Part shown: piece by piece, positions 10,624-52,645 of the stretch
Numbering within the stretch: position 1 is the first letter of the stretch
Layout: the number at the start of each line of letters is the position of its first letter
NCBI RefSeq assembly: GCF_030867095.1
Contig: NC_081832.1
Location: 59,753,444-59,817,443, forward strand
From: Alligator mississippiensis
Taxonomy: Eukaryota > Chordata > Crocodylia > Alligatoridae
DNA length: 64,000 nt
Reading direction: 5' to 3'
Notes under the pieces: model-generated
Seen by the model: the letters and a program-made list of their open reading frames with translations, nothing else
What the model was told of the DNA's origin: nothing
The model's database searches: none
Program-made: the position numbers and the translations under genes

Positions 10624-11873
10624 TGCGCGTTTTCTCTTGTGAAGAGTCGCTGGTGTCAGCTCACGTTTGCTCCACCTGCCCTGTCAGTGCGGGGGTGTGT
10701 CCTGGCACATCCAAGTGTTGTAGGCACACATGTAGTATGTCTACATGTATACCTGTATATACATTTCCCTTCACATTTTAAGGAAGCAGGCAGAACATAG
10801 GACAGTTTTTCTTCACTTAATGTAACTTAAGTGGAGGAAAAAAAAAAGATTGTGTATGAGCCCTGCCTTGATGCTCTACATTTTCATTGGTGAATGTTGT
10901 AAACTGGATGAGATTGCAGATCGAAGCAGGAGATGTCTAACTACAGGAAACGGCAGCCTACCTTCCTGCTTGGAAAACTGCCTGAGCCCTGTTTCAAAAA
11001 CCACTGCGGTTTGTGGACTCGGGCCCTTGACAACGCGTGAAACCGAGATGCGGCTGCTGGCGTGTGTGTTTATATAAAATCATTATGTAATGCAAAAGCA
11101 AGGAGGCGTAGGGAGTGCACGTTAGTCTTAAAAAGTAGTTTGTGGAGGCATCTCCCCCATTCTCCCTTTCCTTCTGATTTGATAAGATTAAAAAAAAAAG
11201 CACGCTTCCAGAGAAAAAGCTGGAATTTATAACTTGACAGAGATGACTTTTCCCCTGCCCTGAGCCGTTCACATACTGTTTTCTTGGTTCTCTATTTTCT
11301 GATATCACTTGGTTTTAACCCAGTTACATTCTTTGTTGCTCCCTGTCCCAAACAGGAGTAAAATGCATTTGACTTAGAGTCCACCTTGTAATGCTGGTTT
11401 ATCAAAATCTATGCTGTTGTCCCCCAGCATATGCTCCCTTCAGGTTAGTTGGGAGGCCTTGGCTTAGATGTAAATTAAGTGGCCCGTTTGGTACCCTGCT
11501 TTTTACCTGTTGGTTGATGGTAAAATCCTTTTTTAATGGAAATACAAAACTATGTTATACACTAGTGCTGAGCCTTTTAGAAGGACCATGCCATAATAAT
11601 CACAAACCTAAAATATGATGGATACAAACAATAGTAAGATCAAAGTGGGAGGAATTTCATGCATCTGATTTTCCTCGGTTTTATGTATTTACTATATGCA
11701 GAAATCCCTGAAGTTGGACACAGTAAGTAGAAAAATCTGATATTTAAGTAATCAGCCTCATTCGGTTGAACAATACTACATTATTCCTGTTGCAAAGGCT
11801 GTAAAGGAATTTTTTAAAACCAAATTCTGTTTTTTTTGGAACGTGGCAGCTTATTCTAAGCAATTAAAAGATA
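10624..11873. other. Intron 1, proximal part
   Basis: Nothing recognised beyond ordinary AT-rich intron sequence. Confidence 0.5.
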
Positions 11874-12223
11874 CAGTAAAAGTTCTGTTATCTGTCATCT
11901 TACAAGCCGGCATGCTCCACTAATTGGCATGCCAGCTTGTAAGATAAAGTGAAACCAGAATTGCCCACCGTGGCACTTCCAGCTTCTCCAAGCCCCCATT
12001 GCTCGGGGCAAAGCAGCCTGTGCTGCCGGGCCCCCATGGCCCGGGGGCATAACAGGCTGTGCGGGACCTACCTCCCTGTCCCGGGGTCCGCAGGGAGCAG
12101 CGGCGATGCTGCAGGTGGGGTGGAGGGACGCCCCAGACACTGCGTGAGAAGTGGCATCCAGGGCCGCTCACTTAACTGGTATCTTTTGTTATCGGGGGAT
12201 GCCAGATAACAGAGCTTTTACTG
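11874..12223. mobile_element. Tigger-like (pogo/mariner) non-autonomous element, TA target
   Basis: The 350-bp element begins CAGTAAAAGTTCTGTTATCT. Its right end, on the other strand, begins CAGTAAAAGCTCTGTTATCT. The inverted repeats agree at 24 of 26 positions. It is flanked by TA on both sides (11872-11873 and 12224-12225). A second inverted pair lies inside (ATCTTACAAGC and GCTTGTAAGAT, 11897-11945). GC-rich filler and no transposase frame. Confidence 0.88.
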
Positions 12224-12578
12224 TACTTAGGAAATAAATGTGCCTATGGCATATCTAAGGCCAAATATGAAACAGTATCTCTAGAATTTTAAAAATTAAA
12301 GCCATGTGTGTTGCCTGGAGTGCTGAAAAACATGCCCCTAAGAATGGTTTTTAAACTGTAACTGCAGTTGATAAAATTTTCAATTCTGTGCTCTATTTGC
12401 AAATCCTCAGTATTGAGAAAAGACAGAAATTCTGTTTTGAGCTGTGCACATCATCCTATTCCTGAAATTTTCTTATGACAAGTTAAGATAGCAAAAACAT
12501 ACATGATATATATTCGATTTATCACTGCTATACCCAAGCTGTTTTGCCCTTTTACCTGTTCTACATTATCCCCTGCTT

Positions 12579-13643
12579 GCATGCAAAAGGAAGATGATGA
12601 TTAAGGTAGAGGTGCACCGATACATCAGTCCAACATTGGATCAGCACCAATGTAATGAAAATTGACTACATTGGAAATCAGCCTGAAGTGACCGATAATT
12701 TGGCCAAGAAATACCTATGTGTGCATGCAGCCATGGTGCACCATGTGGGCAGTGTGGAAAGCTGTGTGGTGGAAGGGAAGGGGGGGGGGGGGGAAGAAAA
12801 GGTGTGGGGGGCAGATCAACAACCCCCGTGGTGAGGGACGGAGTGGGGCTGGGGTAGGTGCTGCCCAGCCAGGGTGGGGCAGGTGCAGGATGGAGCCGTG
12901 GCTGGGGTGGGGAAGGTGGTGGCTCTGGCTAAGCACACAGTACATCTGGTGGCTCCTGCCACTGTTTGTCCAGGAGGGTGGGAGTGGAGGGGTGTGCCCC
13001 AGATCTGTACGAGCCGTGCGGGCTGCAGCTGGGGCTGGAGGCTGTGCTGCACTGCACTCGGGGTGGGTGGCGGCAGCAATAAGTGGGGACTACAGGAGGG
13101 CTACAGCGCAATTTGTGGGGGCTGGAGCCCCCTCCATAGCTTCCCTCCCAGCACCACTGCCACCTGCCCCGAGCATAGCACAGCGCAGAGCGGCTGCTGG
13201 CACCAGCCCGCAGCTGCAGCCTGCCCTGCCCTACCCCGCACAGATCCAAGGGCACATAAACAGTGGGAGCAGCAGCGGGAGTTGCCCCCTGAGTCCCCTG
13301 GAAGATCCATGGCTCTGTCCTGTGCCTGCCCTGCCATGGCTAGGCATTGCCTACCTCAGCCCCACTCCCTCCCTCACTGCGGGGGGCATTGATCTACCTC
13401 CCTCCTCCCCTTCCACAGCAGCAGACTTATTAGCTGCATGCAGCTCTCCATGCTGCCGGGCTGTGCTCCTTGTTGCCTGCGTGGTGCACTGCAGCTGCAT
13501 GCATGTATGGGCATTTATTGGCCAAATTATCGGGCACTTCAGGACAATTTCCAATATAGTCAATTTTCTTTATATTGGTACCAATCCGATATTGGACCGA
13601 TGTATCGGTGCACCTCTGTCTTAATCATCTTCCTTTTGCATGC
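12579..13643. mobile_element. Foldback DNA element with arms of about 160 bp
   Basis: The left arm (12579 to about 12740) and right arm (about 13482 to 13643) are imperfect inverted repeats, including GAGGTGCACCGATACATC, AAAATTGACTA-ATTGGAAAT, GATAATTTGGCCAA and GCATGCAAAAGGAAGATGAT. The GGTGCACCGAT start is the terminus used by a group of hAT elements. The centre (about 740 bp) is GC-rich with a 13-base G-run at 12781-12793. The inverted match continues outside the presumed GAGGTGCACC terminus, so the element proper and the outer inverted sequence are not separated by a normal target duplication. Confidence 0.75.
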
Positions 13644-13736
13644 AGCTGTATCCAAAATTGGATTGGTATCGGCTGTTATGCCTCCTTAAAAATCGGCTAT
13701 CGGTATTGGCCCCCAAAATCTTATCAGTGCAGCCCT
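13644..13736. mobile_element. Outer hAT-type end next to the foldback element
   Basis: On the minus strand it starts AGGGCTGCACTGATAAG and carries AATACCGATAGCCGATTTT and AGCCGATACCAATCC. These are CCGAT-rich repeats of the same style as the foldback arms. It seems to be one end of an older related element that the foldback copy interrupts or extends. Its left partner was not found. Confidence 0.5.
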
Positions 13737-13739
13737 AGA

Positions 13740-14885
13740 TTAAGATCAGTTAAATGGCTATGAATATAAAAGGATTTTTAACATGAAAACAGAATGGGGA
13801 ATAATAGAAGTTACTGCTATAGTTGCAGAATAGATGTAAAACAGTACGCTTTTCTAGGATAAAAGCATAAGGTGCAGATAGTTCTAGGTTTGTTTTGTAG
13901 CAAACAAAAGTAGTTAATTTTAAAAGAGTTCTCATAATTATATGTTGGCTTTTTTGGTTGAAGTTTTCCATGTTTAGGCTCAGCAAGGAGATGAGTTAGT
14001 TTGTGAAAAATCAGTTTTAAGGAAAATATATTTTTCCATTTTCTGAAGCTAAAGCAATTTTTACAAAACATTATTTGTCACAAGGAAATAATGAATTGTC
14101 AAACCTGACACGTTAAAAGTGTACAAGTCCCTTGAAATCTAGTCATATTTTAAAAGTTTAAATATATTATTTGCTTGCCAGAATTTTCTTTTCATTCTAT
14201 AATAATGCCTGTTTCCTTCAGGAAAGCTTCACACCCAGGTTTTGACTGAACTGAATGGCAGAAAATAATATTCCTTAACAGTAACTCTTTACCATCAGAA
14301 CAAGGAGAAAATATGGGCCATCAAAAACCTGAGTATATAATAATCTGAATCTTTCCTGAATTGTTACCTTATTCTGGTAATTTCAAGATTTCATTACAAA
14401 ATATTTTTTTCTCCTGTGTGCAATTACATGTGGGATGATGTTAACTAATTTATTGATGCTGTGTTAGCCTGGCCTTTGAGAACATAATAACCAGCCAAAC
14501 AACAGTGCTAGGAAATAAATATTTTCTACCTCCCTCTGTCTTTGTGATGGGAGATATTAATAGGTGTTATTTTAATATTAACACTACTTTTTGTTAGAGC
14601 TCAACAAATGAAGGCCAAAGGACCAGGAAATAGAGCTTGAGACAGAGTTGTCTAAGTCTTGTCCAACTATCTCAACCATGCAGTTGGTCTGATAAAAATT
14701 GCCATCTATTAAAAAAATAAATAAAAATTCTTGCCTTGCACATTTTCTGGGCTATCACAGCTACAATATCACTTCAACACTGGAAAATAGAGCATCATTA
14801 ACTAAGCCAAATTCTATAATAGGTATAGAATTATGGTAGAATAACATTGGTAGAAATATATTCGATTAGTTAAGAATTGCTGTTT
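13740..14885. other. Intron 1, middle part
   Basis: AT-rich intronic DNA with no recognised element. Confidence 0.5.
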
Positions 14886-15330
14886 AATGGTTTAGACCAT
14901 AGGTCCATCTTGCCCAGTCTCTTTGTGGGCATAGGCCCATGCCCAGTGGCATAACAAATAGGCCTGTGTCACACGGGGGCAGAGAGTGGATGCTGAAAGG
15001 GACAGTGAACTGGGTATTACCAGGGTTGTTTTTCCCACTGTTGCTCTCTCACTTGGAGTCTCCCATATTTAAGGTCTAGGAAATTCTGATTCATAGGCTG
15101 TATTCCCAACTCCCACGCTCAAGAGCTCCCGATGCCCTTTTCCTCCAAGATTTTGTCCTGTCCCTTTTTTGAATTAGGTTAAACTGTCAGTTTCTTCAAC
15201 ATTTGGTGGCAGAGTTCCACACTTTAATTACATGCTGTATGAAACAGAACTTCCTTTTGTTAGTTTTAAACTTACTACCTACTAGTTTAATTTTGTGACT
15301 CCTAGTCCATGTGCAACGAGAAAAAAGGAG
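14886..15330 (-). mobile_element. Old CR1 fragment
   Basis: TTTAGACCATAGGTCCATCT, then after an interruption (about 14945-15050) TTTTTTGAATTAGGTTAAAC, GCAGAGTTCCACACTTTAAT and ACAGAACTTCCTTTTGTTAG. These are reverse-strand blocks of the ancient CR1 group shared by turtles, crocodilians and birds. The copy is badly diverged. Confidence 0.65.
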
Positions 15331-15339
15331 AGATTACAC

Positions 15340-16007
15340 ATGTATGTTTTTGCTATGTTACATGCTTTTTGCTTTTCTTGAATTTTGTTTTTAATGGTGC
15401 AATCTTAAAACAACTCTTTCTACATCAGGTACACTGATGAAATATAATTTGAGTCATAATGACTAATCTATCTCGCTTAATAAAGTGAAATTGTATTTTT
15501 GAGGGAAGCAAGATCTAGAGAGAATGATTTCCTTTTAAATAAGTAAGAGCTAGATCACTTTATAGTTCACTGGAAAATATCCAGGTGACATTTGTTTAGT
15601 AATTTTCTTCATCTTTTTCCCACGAGTTGCTTGTGTGTGCTGATTTATAGATGGTATTTCTAAAGACATTTTATTTTCTAAAATAGGAAAAGGTTACTAT
15701 GGAAGCAACCTGTAATTAAACCTACTGGGTTTTTTCCCATAAGAGATGAAGTATGTTTTCTATTTACTAATTTTTCTTGATGTAAGGGGGCACTCCAGTT
15801 AGTCTCCATTCATTTGACTAGCTTTTATTTCCAGCTTCATACACAAGACAGATCAATTATACTCTGCCGGGAGAGTCCTTCCAGTTTTCAGCTGATCCAT
15901 TAGAATAATGGCATTCCAGTGTTTCTCTTTGGTAGCAGGTTTTTCTGGGTCCTTTATGTAACTAACTTTCATTGGTCTGTCCCTTTCCTCCTCCATTTCT
16001 CTTTCAG
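15340..16007. other. Intron 1, distal part
   Basis: AT-rich, ending in a long pyrimidine tract (CTGTCCCTTTCCTCCTCC, then ATTTCTCTTTCAG) that serves the exon 2 acceptor at 16006-16007. Confidence 0.6.
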
Positions 16008-16068
16008 TTGCACTGAATTAGCATAACATTGTGAACATTAATTCCTTTCATCAGAAATCATTGCAATC

Positions 16069-46435
<30,367 letters not shown>

Positions 46436-47055
46436 TTGGACCCCCAACCAGTCTCTGATTCTTTCTGTCTTCTGATTGGCACTGCCAGCCAGCAAAGAAA
46501 GCAGATGCACCCATTCCTGCTACAGCAAGGTGTCTTGGAACTTTACTTTGCAGTTGCCCTGATTCAATTTGGAACAGAGTATGTAGTAAATGTATAATGC
46601 TAAGTAAAACTTGTATACTAAGGTTTGTACATAGAGGAAACAAAAAACAAATCTTCCTAAAGCTGAGACTTTATTTCTTATGTTTATACAGTTTAATTTA
46701 AATTCCATTTTAATGAAGGCAAATAATTAGCAAAACCCAGAGAGAGTCTGAATTTAGCCCATACAATTCATAGCAGTATTTTTTTGTTTGCTAGAAACAC
46801 CCACACATTTGCTGTGTTCAAAAGAGTCATTGGAGTCTCTTTTAATCTGTGCCTTTTTCTTCTTAAGCATCTAAGAGTCCAGTCTGAGTAAACCTGCTGA
46901 ACACAGTCTTTGTGTCTTGTGTGCATTTTTCAGGGTTGGGAAAGAATAAATTTAGAGGTGCTGAAAAAACTGAACCATGTCATTGATGTGTAGAAAGTTG
47001 TAATTACTGTTTCCTTTTTTTTAAACAAAATGCTCTATGATATCTAGATTTCTTA

Positions 47056-47061
47056 AATAAA
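47056..47061 (+). terminator. Poly(A) signal AATAAA (internal)
   Basis: Exact hexamer about 620 nt after the stop, followed by a GT-rich stretch (AGTTTTCATGCGTTT) near 47080-47095. Confidence 0.5.
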
Positions 47062-47179
47062 TTTAAAAGCTTCTGGCCCAAGTTTTCATGCGTTTAAAGA
47101 GAGTGATTTAAATTCCAAAGCATTTTTTGCCATTGTTTATCTCCCCTGACAGTATATTTGCTGACTCTTGGAGTATGAA

Positions 47180-47185
47180 AATAAA
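47180..47185 (+). terminator. Poly(A) signal AATAAA (distal)
   Basis: Exact hexamer about 745 nt after the stop. It is followed by TATTGGTTCCACTTGC, a modest downstream element. Confidence 0.55.
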
Positions 47186-47205
47186 CATTTATTTAAATAT
47201 TGGTT

Positions 47206-48547
47206 CCACTTGCTTTAAATACACATTTGCACATAGCAACATCTGGTTGAAATGTTGATCTAATGCTAGAAGTCAGAGAGAACTGTAACTATTGGCATCG
47301 GATTGCAAGCACAAGGAATTTCCTATTGGGGTTCTGGAATTGGAAGCCCATTTTTTAATCAGTCAGCCCTCTGGTTGCATCATGCTGGCCACAATCACAT
47401 TATTTTTATAGATATAGTAAGTATTGCTGTTCTGTGTTCCCCTATATTTCCAGGGAGGCATTAGTCCTGTTTTTACTGTATAGCTTAAATACCACCAGAG
47501 ACCACATTAATTATGTCTCCTGCATTATTCTGTCTGCAAGACCCAGAATTTGGCCTAAGTTGAAGTGGGTGACTTAAGGGGGCTGGTCATCTGTTATGCG
47601 CTGTTCACGGCAGGCACTCACTAGCATCAGACTAGGGCTCGAGACGCATTGTAGTTTTGTCAGCCATAGCAAATAGAAACGTGCATAGTGGAGTTACCTG
47701 AAGTTTCCCTCAGCATAAACTAACTGCTGGTACTGTTGGGTTTTGGTTTTTTTTTAACGTCTTGGTTGCAATACAGCAAATGACCGCCCACCCTCTTTGA
47801 AAAAAGAGGTCCTAGTTCATCTTCATTACATTCCAAGAACATGCTGCAATGCAGTCACAGAGGTAACTACAGCATGATGTAAAGATATCCAAGCTAACTG
47901 GACTGTGAGCTAATTTGGATACTGATAGTAGTTGGTGGTAGTTTAACTCTAGGTATTTGGGGCAAGTTAATTTAGCCCCCATTGATTTCTGTGCTGCCAT
48001 ACTACATAATCAGCTTGCGTGTTTCCACCTTGAGAAGTTAATGAAGGTCAACTGAAGCCTGGTCTGTACTTTTGAAATACATTTTACTGACATAATTGTC
48101 AGTAAATGGTGTGTGTAGGCACGTGCATACCTGCATGCCATTATGGACATGCTGATGGGCATATTGATGAAATTACACGTGTAGAATGGGTTACATTCAG
48201 ATAGCTGTTTTTTTTTCTTCATCAAACCATTATAACCACACTGATACCTGTTTAGATCTGTCTGCACTAGGGGCAATTTGGTGCTTTAACTGCTAGCAAA
48301 ATTAAAGTAGTAACACCTTTCAGTTTAGACAAAATCTAATAATTTCCTCACGTGTTTTACCCTGCATACATAAATGCTGGAGGGGTTCCCCCCACTCAAA
48401 GCAAGCATGTCTGGTATTCGGTTAGAGGTTTCCAGTTCAGCAAAATATTTTGCTCCAATGTGTTTTCTACCATCTGGGTAGAGAGGAGATGTATATAATA
48501 AGTTATCTTGTAAGATAATACATATGGGAGGTCAGATTAGAGGTCCT
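47206..48547. other. Intergenic, downstream of FBXO38
   Basis: No exon, no named repeat. Sequence is mixed and non-repetitive by eye. Confidence 0.5.
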
Positions 48548-48772
48548 GTTATCACCAAGGATCCTGGTTTTCTCTGACTAAAAAAAATCCCCAATTTTCA
48601 GATTAAAAGATGTAACCCAAAATCCACATTTTCCATGATTAAAATGAAGCACTAATCTGTATATTAGTGGTGTTTCATTCTAATCAAGGAAATATGGATT
48701 TTGGGTTACTTTTTTAAATCCAAAAATTGGGGAATTTTTTTATCAGAGAAAAACAGGATCCCTGGTTACCAC
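48548..48772. mobile_element. Palindromic short DNA element (hairpin MITE)
   Basis: Two arms of about 108 bp (48548-48655, 48665-48772) are inverted copies: AGGATCCTGGTTTTCTCTGA at the left matches AGGGATCCTGTTTTTCTCTG read from the right. AATCCCCAATTTT and TGTAACCCAAAATCCA blocks recur in both arms. The hinge is about 9 nt. No flanking duplication was found. Family not named. Confidence 0.85.
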
Positions 48773-50620
48773 CAAATCATAAATTAGGTCCCTACATCAG
48801 AAGTGATCCTGAGTGCGTTTAGTCACAAGTACTGCAATAAGGTGAGTTTAGGGGCAGGCAACAAAAATGATTCAATGTAATCTTTACTAAAATTTCTCCA
48901 AGTACAGGACGATTTAGTGAAGGATGGAACCAGTACACTTAATACTCAGTCACTATATTTCTAGATAATTATTCCGGACCTCCATACAGCCTCTACTACT
49001 TTTTCAGTAAAATTTGGTCATCTGACCAATCATTATACAGAAAACACATAATACTTTGTATTCATTATTTTTCTTTTTTGGTAACTGATGATACTGCAGG
49101 AAATAGATTATGTCCACATCTTTTATAAATTGGGGTAATGGTATTTAAATTGCTTGATAAATTCATAGTGCCTCCATCTTGGAGATCAAAATAGGACCCA
49201 GGATTAGAGCCCATATGCAAGGCTTGGGCTGCTCTCCTGCTAGCAGGAGCTGTAAGTTTGAATCTGTCCTTAGCCACTTCTTGCTGGTCAGAGGTGCAGT
49301 GCAGACTCAGCTCCTCGCATGCCCATCCTAGCCTCCCATCCAACCCAGCCAGAACTTTGACCAGTTCCTGAGCCTGCCTCATGATTGCACCCTGTGCCTA
49401 ACCCAGAGTGGCAAGAGGCGCTTGGAGGGTCCATGTTGTCAGGGGGGAAAGGAGGGGAGGGTGAACTATGTCTCAGCCACAACTTTTTAAAAATGTATTT
49501 ATTATAAACATTTCCTTCCCTTCAGGCAATACTGACTAAGGAGAACAGTGCTGCCCATGGCCTAGCATCTTCATTGCTTTTATTATTTAAGACTCAGAGT
49601 AGAGCGAAGGAAAGAGTTGTAAAATGAATGAACATAAGTTGATATAAGAGAGGCTTTCCCCATCTCTGAATTTTTTGTAAATCCCACTGAGTAGATTTAT
49701 GTCCCTGCTAAAATTATGAAGACTGAGCTAGTTAATTCACCATTACATTTCAAAGCTAACACTACAGCTAGATGAATGGGAGCAGTTCACACCCCTTGGA
49801 GCTCATGAATAAAATGAAGTGCTGCTATAGTTCTTAGACTTCGGTGGAATTATGCCAGGGATAAAGTATCCCGTTCAGCACTCGGTCAGTTTACAATTGG
49901 GAGGTGTTTTTTAAATGAGCTGTAAAGGCCAGGTTTTCCTCACCCCGGGAGAAGCTACAGTGTATTTGGGGGCTCTAAACCTATTGCTGCTCTGGTGAAA
50001 TCCTTAATTTGGAGGAGAGGGACTAGGTGTGTATTTGTCAAGGTTTTAATGGCACCAAATCAATTACCTTCAGAATGGAAGTATAGTAGTATTAGGTCAC
50101 TCTGTCACACGAGTCTTTATGTCAGTCAAAGAGGTTCAACAGATCAAACAAGACTCTGGGAACCCTGGAGAAATGAAACCTAGTAATAAGATTGAAGTTG
50201 AACCATGTCCTTTATTGCTATGGTATTCACTTTTTAAATCTTTAAAGCTGACTACCTATAAGAGGTGTTTTTCTCTTCCTTGAGCCTTCAGGAAAACCTT
50301 TCCTGATGCTCATATTTCAGCACTCCAGTGGTATTTCTAAAGATTGTTTGAATATCTATTCCATGTCAAATTAGTTCACTCTCCCGTGGGCTGTTTAGGG
50401 GCCTGTGACTCAGCACTGCTTGATCAGTTTTAAAAGATACTCTAACATTTATGTTAACGAACTACCAATAAATGCATAAATGGAGGATGCTTTCTAGTGA
50501 GCAGAAACTTCCAGGAAAGGTGTAAAATTTCTTATTGTATGACTTCTTAGTCAGGACTTAGTCCTATGTATTAGTTGCATCTGACTAATTATTAACGACT
50601 AATCAGCAATCCAGTGTGGA
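48773..50620. other. Intergenic
   Basis: No gene recognised. A 105-codon minus-strand frame (49065-49382) has no known motif. Confidence 0.5.
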
Positions 50621-50634
50621 CCCCCCCCCCCCCC
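50621..50634. repeat. Poly-C tract (14 bases)
   Basis: An uninterrupted C-run next to the left end of a hAT copy. Confidence 0.85.
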
Positions 50635-50647
50635 TCAAGCTTTAGAT

Positions 50648-50946
50648 CAGTGGTTCTCAGTCTTTTTAGCATCAAGGCACCCCTTGGAAAATGTCAGCTC
50701 TTAGCTTTCACTTGATTTTTGACTACAGAAAAATAATAGAGCAAGTTTTCTTTACAGAGAGATCCGAAAGACCACAAGAGATCAGAATATTTTTGATGTT
50801 AAGGATTCCTGTTGAAATCTCTGGGTTTATCGTGTGAATTGTGCTTGAACACCTAACAGTGCTAACACTGCATGGCACCCTGTGGCACCCCTAAAAGGAC
50901 TATAAGGCACCCCTGGGTTCTGTGGCACTCTGGTTGTGAATTGCTG
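50648..50946. mobile_element. Non-autonomous hAT transposon
   Basis: Starts CAGTGGTTCTCAGTCTTTTT and ends TGGTTGTGAATTGCTG (worn inverted terminus). The body GAAAATGTCAGCTCTTAGCT and GAAAGACCACAAGAGATCAG matches the minus strand of 45490-45662. 299 bp, no transposase. Target duplication is not clear. Confidence 0.8.
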
Positions 50947-52569
50947 CTTAACAGAAAGAAATGCAACGTGTTTGACTAGTTCAAGGCTGACTGGTTCATG
51001 TAATGCCCAATTCAAACACTAGGTGTAGTTGTTCTATAAAGTTTAGTAGTCTATAGATAACTTAAAAATGTCCCTCTTCACAAATGCTCCAACCTGCCTG
51101 TTAAATGTAAAATAACAATGAGCTTATTAAAATCACCCCAGGGACTTTTGAACAAAGGAGCAGTTCCAGCAGAAGCTATCTTTCCTTATTCTCACCATCT
51201 TTTCTTCCCAGAGGAATAAAAGGTCATTATCTTATTCTGACTCAGAAATTTCAGTAGCGTTGTTTCTGGCTTTGCTATTGCAAGTGTCACTACCCATGCA
51301 GCTTGTACCATTCACTTCTCTGAAACGAATGAAACGGACCAGACTTGAACTTAGTACACATGGTGTTACTCCAGTGTCGTTACCAGGATATTACTAAGGG
51401 CAGAATTTACCTCCCTTGCCCTAACTTGGTTTCTTACCAGAGTTCCATGATTTGTTTCCAGCTCCCATCCAACTCCATTGACACCAACTCATCTGGCTCC
51501 CCTAAAGATTATCTCATAAACACCTGCCGTGGAGAGCAAAACATCTTGCAAAGCTTGATGTGCTTTGCTGTCCCAGAATCCTGCTGCTAATTTATGGACA
51601 GCCTTGAACAAGCTGAGCCTTGTTGTGAGGTGCTGTTGGTCTTGTACCATCATTCCAAGCATAGCTGCCGCTATGTCTCTGTGCAGCTTTTCTTCTACTT
51701 TCTTGAAAGGAGTAGTGGGAACACACAGCATTTATGAAATGGGTCCAGTAGCCTTTTTCTGAGCTTTTAAGAATCCCAAAGAACAGTTTGGTTTAGATAC
51801 CTTTCCAGGACAAGTACATTTCTAACTCCTGAAATAGAAACTGATTGGGTTTTTTCTTTTTAGCCTTTATTAGCATTTATACAACCTGCTTCTAAGAAGC
51901 CAGTAGAGCTATGGCTGAATGAGTTATGTTTACACATTTGAGCTTGTGATGTGTTCCATGGTCTCAGATGGATTAAAGATGTTCTTAAAATAGTATATAA
52001 AGGAACATTAGGGTCTGCTGGAGACAGATGGGCTGGTTTGGTTTCAAGGTTTCTAAAGTCATTTTTCATGTCATTTAGAAAGATTGGGCTGGGGCTGGCA
52101 CAGGCAGGACAGTTTGAGATCCAGGTGCCTGAACATTAATAATACAGTATGCTGCCATAGTTCTGTTGAGGTCCATTCCCATTCACACAAGCTTGAGGAC
52201 CCGACTCCAAGCCTGAGTAAAAGGGCTTCTTGCCCTGGCTTACACAGAAGAGCCACCATTTTTAAGTGTAGGGCATTTAAGTGAAGCAGCAACTTATTTT
52301 TGTAATAGGTGTTGAGCACCTGTGTCTTCCACTGGGGCTACACCAAGGAGGAGCAGCTCCCATCTGATTTCTCATATCAGCAGTACATCTCCCTGTGGCT
52401 GAAAGGTCCTTCTCAGCTATAAATTAGCACTGTCACTTGGGAGTGGCATTTTCCTCCTCTAACTGTGGGAACCTCTTTCACCTGAGAGTCCAGGACACAA
52501 GGGGCAGCAGGCTGCAGTCAGTCCAGATAATTCTGTCAAATGATGCACCCCTTTACCTTATTGAAAGGA
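50947..52569. other. Intergenic
   Basis: No gene or repeat recognised. Confidence 0.5.
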
Positions 52570-52645
52570 AGGTTAGCTTGGTAATACTTTATTGAATCAA
52601 CCAAATAATTGGGGAGAGATGCTGATAAACTTTCAGGCTACAGTT
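52570..52645 (-). repeat. Unnamed dispersed repeat, copy 4
   Basis: GGTAATACTTTATTGAATCA, ACCAAATAATTGGGGAGAGA, then GATAAACTTTCAGGCTACAG. It follows the same order as 8490-8600 (TATTGGACCAAC, AAATAGTTGG, CTTTCGGGC), in a more diverged version. Confidence 0.55.

Larger units (their letters stand above)
46436..47205 (+). other. FBXO38: FBXO38 3' UTR
   Basis: AT-rich sequence after the stop with AATAAA hexamers at 46945-46950, 47056-47061 and 47180-47185. The last is the most likely main end, with cleavage near 47200; the earlier ones could give shorter messages. The 3' limit is approximate. Confidence 0.75.

Noticed and set aside
12719-13624. 301-codon open frame on the + strand, the longest in the window
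   Set aside because: It lies inside the foldback element, is low-complexity Gly/Trp/Ala/Pro-rich from GC-rich non-coding DNA, spans the G-run and shows no domain.
16055-16068. Alternative acceptor TTTCATCAG for exon 2
   Set aside because: It has a weaker pyrimidine tract than CTCTTTCAG at 16001-16007. The protein would be the same, so it is kept only as an alternative.
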